Made by a program: the position numbers and the translations under genes. From Clostridiales bacterium (GTDB lineage Bacteria > Bacillota > Clostridia > Peptostreptococcales > Anaerovoracaceae): a DNA stretch of 8,941 bases. This document shows, in pieces, positions 5,919-8,941 of the stretch; positions within the stretch are counted from its first letter, which is position 1; the number at the start of each line of letters is the position of its first letter. The notes beneath the pieces are model-generated. The model ran no database searches and was not told the DNA's origin. It saw only the letters and a program-made list of their open reading frames with translations. The stretch lies in contig WRJV01000244.1 of assembly GCA_009778415.1 (NCBI GenBank), forward strand, positions 1 to 8,941, given 5' to 3'.

Positions 5919-7318
5919 CGCTCTTTAATCACCTGAACCCCTTGTGGCGTGTCCTTGAGCGTTATCCCCCGAGCCTTGAGCACGTCCCTTATTTCGTCTG
6001 CTTTGGCGAAGTCCTTGTCTTTTCGCGCTTTCTGCCTTTCTTCAACAAGGGCCGCTACTTCGCTTTCGATGCTGCCGCCCTCGTCATCGCCCAAAAGCAG
6101 GCCAAGAACGCCGGCGAGTTCTTCGAGACGCTTTAGCGACTCTTCCGCAAACTCCTTTGTCGCCCCGCCCTTTACTGCGGTGTTCACTGCTGTAACGAGC
6201 TCGAACACCGCCGTTATCGCATCGGCAGTGTTCAGGTCGTCGTCCATCGCGGCAATGAAGCTCTCCCTGAACGGGCTGAAGTTTTCAAGCTCCGCTTTTT
6301 CGCTTTCCGTCATCTGCCCTGCCCCCGTTGCTATCAAGTGCTTCAGGTTGATCTTTGCATTTTGCAGCCGGGCCAGGCTGTTTTTTGCCTGTTCCATCAA
6401 TGAGTCGCTGAAATTTATGGGGTTCCTGTAGTGCCCCGACAGCAGGAAGAACCGTATCGTTTCCCCGCTGAATTCTTTCAATATATCCCTGACCATGAAG
6501 AAATTGCCTTTTGACTTTGACATTTTTTCGTTGTCTATGGTTATGTACCCGTTGTGCATCCAATATCTGGCGAATGTCTTCCCGTTCTCTGCCTCTGACT
6601 GGGCGATCTCGTTTTCATGGTGGGGGAATATCAGGTCCTGGCCGCCTGCGTGGATGTCGATGGTTTCAGCAAGGTACTTCCTGGACATGGCTGAGCATTC
6701 GATGTGCCAGCCCGGCCTGCCCATCCCCCAAGGGGATGCCCACGCTATTTCGTCATCTGCCTTTCTGGCTTTCCAGAGGGCGAAATCCAAGGGGTCCCTT
6801 TTGATCTCGGCAGTTTCGACCCTCGCCCCTATCTCCAGGTCTTCGATGTTCTGCTTTGAGAGCTTGCCGTAGCCCGGGAACTTCCTCGTGCTGTAGTAGA
6901 CGTCCCCGGCAGTCTCGTAGGCGAACCCCTTGTCTATGAGCCCGCTGACGAACTGTATGATCTCATCCATGTTTTCAGTGACTTTCGGGTGTACGTCCGC
7001 TTTCCGAACGTTTAGCGCTGCGGCGTCCCTATAGTATTCTTCGATGTACTTTTCGCTGACCTGCGCGGCGCTTGTGCCTTCTTCCTTCGCCCTGTTGATG
7101 ATCTTGTCGTCCACGTCGGTGAAATTCTGCACGTACTTGACTTTGTACCCTCTGTATTCCGCGTACCTCCTGAAGGTGTCGAAGACGACGAATGGCCTCG
7201 CGTTCCCTATGTGGAAATAATTGTAGACTGTCGGGCCGCATACGTACATTTTGATTTCGTTTTCGCCTGAAGGAATAAAATCTTCCTTCGCCCTTGCCAT
7301 GGTGTTGTATATTTTCAT
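5915..7318 (-). CDS. cysS: Cysteinyl-tRNA synthetase
   Basis: A 467-residue class I aminoacyl-tRNA synthetase that attaches cysteine to tRNA-Cys using ATP; the length is typical. The Rossmann-fold active site has the HIGH-type motif HIGNARPFVVFDT (36-48) and the KMSKS loop (265-269, in NEKMSKSKGNFF). The zinc site that discriminates cysteine is complete: Cys27 (YVCGPTVYNY), Cys208 (WHIECSAM), His233 and Glu237 (HHENEIAQSE). The C-terminal half is helical with the usual tRNA-contact domain, ending in the family-typical DFAKADEIRDVLKARGITLKD segment (438-458). The ATG at 7318 has GAGGGGGA 6 nt upstream. It is first in the operon, behind a promoter at 7378-7406. The short leader, about 50 nt, has no room for a T-box riboswitch, although cysS is T-box-controlled in many Firmicutes. 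Confidence 0.97.
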   Translation of the reverse strand: MKIYNTMARAKEDFIPSGENEIKMYVCGPTVYNYFHIGNARPFVVFDTFRRYAEYRGYKVKYVQNFTDVDDKIINRAKEEGTSAAQVSEKYIEEYYRDAAALNVRKADVHPKVTENMDEIIQFVSGLIDKGFAYETAGDVYYSTRKFPGYGKLSKQNIEDLEIGARVETAEIKRDPLDFALWKARKADDEIAWASPWGMGRPGWHIECSAMSRKYLAETIDIHAGGQDLIFPHHENEIAQSEAENGKTFARYWMHNGYITIDNEKMSKSKGNFFMVRDILKEFSGETIRFFLLSGHYRNPINFSDSLMEQAKNSLARLQNAKINLKHLIATGAGQMTESEKAELENFSPFRESFIAAMDDDLNTADAITAVFELVTAVNTAVKGGATKEFAEESLKRLEELAGVLGLLLGDDEGGSIESEVAALVEERQKARKDKDFAKADEIRDVLKARGITLKDTPQGVQVIKER

Positions 7319-7353
7319 TAGCTTTCCCCCTCATCTACTTGGAAACAATTAAA

Positions 7354-7373
7354 GGCAGGTTTTTGCACCTGCC
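7354..7373 (-). terminator. Stem-loop after the M23 peptidase gene, at the 5' end of the cysS leader
   Basis: GGCAGGT and ACCTGCC form a perfect 7-bp stem around a 6-nt loop, followed on the minus strand by a T-rich but interrupted tract (TTTAATTGTTT). It could be a weak intrinsic terminator for the peptidase transcript. The predicted cysS start (near 7371) falls on its first bases, so it could equally be a protective 5' hairpin on the cysS mRNA. Confidence 0.5.
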
Positions 7374-7377
7374 AGAG

Positions 7378-7406
7378 ATTATACATTATTTTTCATCTGA
7401 GCGCAA
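7378..7406 (-). promoter_or_regulatory. Promoter of the cysS-to-sigH operon
   Basis: On the minus strand, TTGCGC (7406-7401) and a perfect TATAAT (7383-7378) are 17 nt apart. The start would be near 7371, leaving a leader of about 52 nt before the cysS ATG. The -35 box has only four of six consensus bases. It lies in the gap just after the M23 peptidase stop codon. Confidence 0.65.
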
Positions 7407-7416
7407 CAAGCTGTGC

Positions 7417-8760
7417 TCAATTAATGTAGTCCATCGGGTTTTTTGGCGTCCCGTTGACCCTCACTTCGTAGTGTACATGAGCTGTGGTGGCGTTGCCTGT
7501 CGAGCCGACCGTGGCGATCTGCTGCCCTCTGGACACTGTCTCGCCGACCGTAACCAGCATCGTATCGCAATGGGCGTAGTACGTCTCAAGCCCGCCCCCG
7601 TGCGACAGCTTCACTATGTTGCCGTAGGTTCCCGAATAAGCGGCAAAAGTCACGACCCCGTCCGCTGAGGCGTATATGGGGGTCCCTGTCGGGTTTTTGA
7701 GGTCCACACCGTTGTGGCGCCTGCCGCCCCTGCTCCCGTATGAGGAGCATACGTTGATGTTTGCAACAGGGCTGCTGAGCGTGCCGGAACTCGAACCGAC
7801 ATAGACCGGGATGGCCTGCGTGCCCTTGAGCGTCACCTGCGTGACCGGCTCTGCCACTATGGCCTCCGAGACAACCGAAGAAGCCGTCACAACTCCGTTT
7901 TCCTTCGTGATCCGGGACACTACCTCTTTGCTGCCGTACATGCCGGCAGACTTGACCTTCGTCTGCCCTTTGTACATGCTGTCGTCGTCCTCGTAGGCAA
8001 CGTTGTAGGCTATCCTCTCCTCCTTTGTGACAATCTCGGTAAAGCTGACTGTTATGAACGGGTGGTTTTCGTAGAGGTATATTTCCATGCCGATCGACAG
8101 CCTTTTGGGATCCAGGCCCGGGTTCATGTCCTGCAGGGCATATGGGCTGATCCCGTTGGCTATGGCTATGTCCCAAAGGTTGTCGCCGCCTTTGATGGTG
8201 TACGTCCTCGGTTCCGTGGTCCCGGTTATTATGTAGCTGACAGCGTCGTCTATGGAAAACACCAGCGGCGGCCCTTCCAGCTCTCTTGCCTCAACCGAAA
8301 CATCCTCCTTAAACCCTATGTCAACTATCTCTGAGCCGGATGTCTTGTACCTGTCCGTAATGCCGCTGAGCACTGCGTCCGCATCCTCCTTTGATGCCAG
8401 GTAAACTATGTCGCTGCCGTCGGCAACAACGGCGTAGGCAGCCTCGGCAAAGGTTTCGTCGTCTGCCGCTTCAGCCAACGGGACCGCTTCGTCCAACAGC
8501 AGGGCCACCGGCGCGTTTTCGGCAACATCGGCTGCTTCGCCTGTGCCTAAAGACGATACCGTAACGGTCAAGGCTATGATCAAGACTATGCCCAAAGCGC
8601 CGCTACCGATAACCTGAAGCTCTGAAGCGGTCAATTTTTGTTTTGCAAAAAACCGTTTGGCCGAAGATTTTTGTGTTTCGAAAAAAGAAAAAGAAATGTG
8701 ATTTGCTATGTTGATCGCTTGCGCAATTTTCTTCTTTGTTGATTGAAGTATTTTATCCAT
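7417..8760 (-). CDS. Membrane-anchored LysM-G5-M23 peptidoglycan endopeptidase
   Basis: A 447-residue cell-wall hydrolase of the lysostaphin-like M23 family, which cuts peptide cross-links in peptidoglycan with a zinc ion. In order: a short cytoplasmic segment rich in Lys; one membrane helix at about 50-70 (IGSGALGIVLIIALTVTVSS); an acidic Ala-rich stretch (75-108); a conserved-looking region (109-185) of the type often preceding LysM in clostridial homologues; LysM (186-230, YTIKGGDNLWDIA), which binds glycan; G5 (about 236-313, KVKSAGMYGSKEVVSRITKENG...); and the M23 domain (336-445). All metal/catalytic residues are present: His349 and Asp353 (HNGVD), His397 (YYAH), His428 and His430 (HVH). 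The enzyme should therefore be active on the outer face of the membrane. The ATG at 8760 has GGAG 8 nt upstream; an upstream TTG at 8796 has no such support. Substrate bond unknown; it may serve cell growth, division or sporulation. Confidence 0.93.
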   Translation of the reverse strand: MDKILQSTKKKIAQAINIANHISFSFFETQKSSAKRFFAKQKLTASELQVIGSGALGIVLIIALTVTVSSLGTGEAADVAENAPVALLLDEAVPLAEAADDETFAEAAYAVVADGSDIVYLASKEDADAVLSGITDRYKTSGSEIVDIGFKEDVSVEARELEGPPLVFSIDDAVSYIITGTTEPRTYTIKGGDNLWDIAIANGISPYALQDMNPGLDPKRLSIGMEIYLYENHPFITVSFTEIVTKEERIAYNVAYEDDDSMYKGQTKVKSAGMYGSKEVVSRITKENGVVTASSVVSEAIVAEPVTQVTLKGTQAIPVYVGSSSGTLSSPVANINVCSSYGSRGGRRHNGVDLKNPTGTPIYASADGVVTFAAYSGTYGNIVKLSHGGGLETYYAHCDTMLVTVGETVSRGQQIATVGSTGNATTAHVHYEVRVNGTPKNPMDYIN

Positions 8761-8768
8761 TGGTATTT

Positions 8769-8772
8769 CTCC
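8769..8772 (-). promoter_or_regulatory. Ribosome binding site deciding the M23 peptidase ATG start
   Basis: GGAG on the minus strand is 8 nt before the ATG at 8760. It would be coding if the TTG at 8796 were the start, and that start would lie only about 12 nt after the predicted transcription start near 8808. Confidence 0.65.
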
Positions 8773-8814
8773 ATATTTCAACGCTATGCTTAACAAGCAC
8801 CGCAGGTTTATTAT

Positions 8815-8843
8815 ATATTACAATTATATTACAAAAATGTCAA
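8815..8843 (-). promoter_or_regulatory. Promoter of the M23 peptidase gene
   Basis: On the minus strand, consensus TTGACA (8843-8838) is followed after 17 nt by TAATAT (8820-8815), within a very AT-rich stretch. Other TATAAT-like hexamers nearby have poor spacing (9 or 22 nt). The start is predicted near 8808, with a leader of about 48 nt. I see no long leader structure. Confidence 0.65.
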
Positions 8844-8861
8844 GGCAATCTTGAGATTTTT

Positions 8862-8941
8862 TCATTTTGGGCCATGCACCCTGACTTTGAACGCGTCGTG
8901 CAACCTTGTTTTTTCGTCCAGAAGGCTCCACAGCTCGTCTT
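8862..8941 (-). CDS. C-terminal end of an unrecognised gene (cut by the window edge)
   Basis: One minus-strand frame is open from the right edge for 25 codons to a TGA (8864-8862), ending LHDAFKVRVHGPK. The mix of charged and hydrophobic residues looks like real protein. The stop falls 19 bases before the peptidase promoter, as expected for a gene end. The other minus-strand frames are also open here, so the choice rests on composition and position only. I cannot name the family. Confidence 0.4.
   Translation of the reverse strand, partial: DELWSLLDEKTRLHDAFKVRVHGPK

Noticed and set aside
7319..7416. T-box riboswitch before cysS
   Set aside because: The gap is 98 bases, of which only about 52 would be transcribed; I find no T-box consensus sequence and no specifier stem.
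7586..8176. 196-codon open frame on the minus strand inside the M23 peptidase gene
   Set aside because: It lies wholly in another frame of a gene with clear domains; it is rich in His, Gln, Arg and Gly as shadow frames are, with no recognisable motif.

Overview
The window looks like chromosomal DNA of a spore-forming-lineage Firmicute, most likely a clostridium. The evidence is a SigH (Spo0H)-type sigma factor at the end of a cysS-mrnC-...-rlmB-sigH operon (the Bacillus/Clostridium arrangement), a membrane-anchored LysM-G5-M23 peptidase of clostridial type, and a clostridial-looking ThyA. No genus can be named from sequence reading alone.

Layout. Nearly everything is on the minus strand, so it reads right to left. 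At the right edge is the last 25 codons of an unrecognised gene (8862-8941). Next is a monocistronic cell-wall peptidase gene (7417-8760) with its own promoter. A second promoter at 7378-7406 then starts a seven-gene operon: cysS, mrnC, a 67-residue one-span membrane protein, thyA, folA, rlmB and sigH (7318 to 2571). Several junctions overlap (ATGA for cysS/mrnC, 8 nt for mrnC/small ORF, GTGA for folA/rlmB, 20 nt for rlmB/sigH), which argues for one transcript with coupled translation. Immediately after sigH come a strong promoter, a tRNA-Thr(GGU) gene and a terminator whose arms work on both strands (2412-2448).

Left of the tRNA (1-2411) is an accessory segment. It holds a plus-strand AAA_14/DUF4143 ATPase gene (986-2284) and a divergent minus-strand fic gene (14-838), with two separate, well-formed sigma-A-type promoters back to back between them. 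In related genomes I would expect ribosomal/secE-nusG genes after sigH (recalled synteny, not checked), so this pair looks like an insertion beside a tRNA gene.

How the genes fit together. CysS charges tRNA-Cys, Mini-III matures 23S rRNA and RlmB methylates 23S rRNA, so the operon core is translation. ThyA makes dTMP and releases dihydrofolate, which FolA reduces back to tetrahydrofolate. SigH links the operon to the stationary-phase/sporulation switch. I see no CRISPR array, insertion sequence or complete new defence system. The least explained parts are the Fic/ATPase pair, the 67-residue membrane protein and the 12-bp repeat that supplies that protein's ribosome binding site and start codon.
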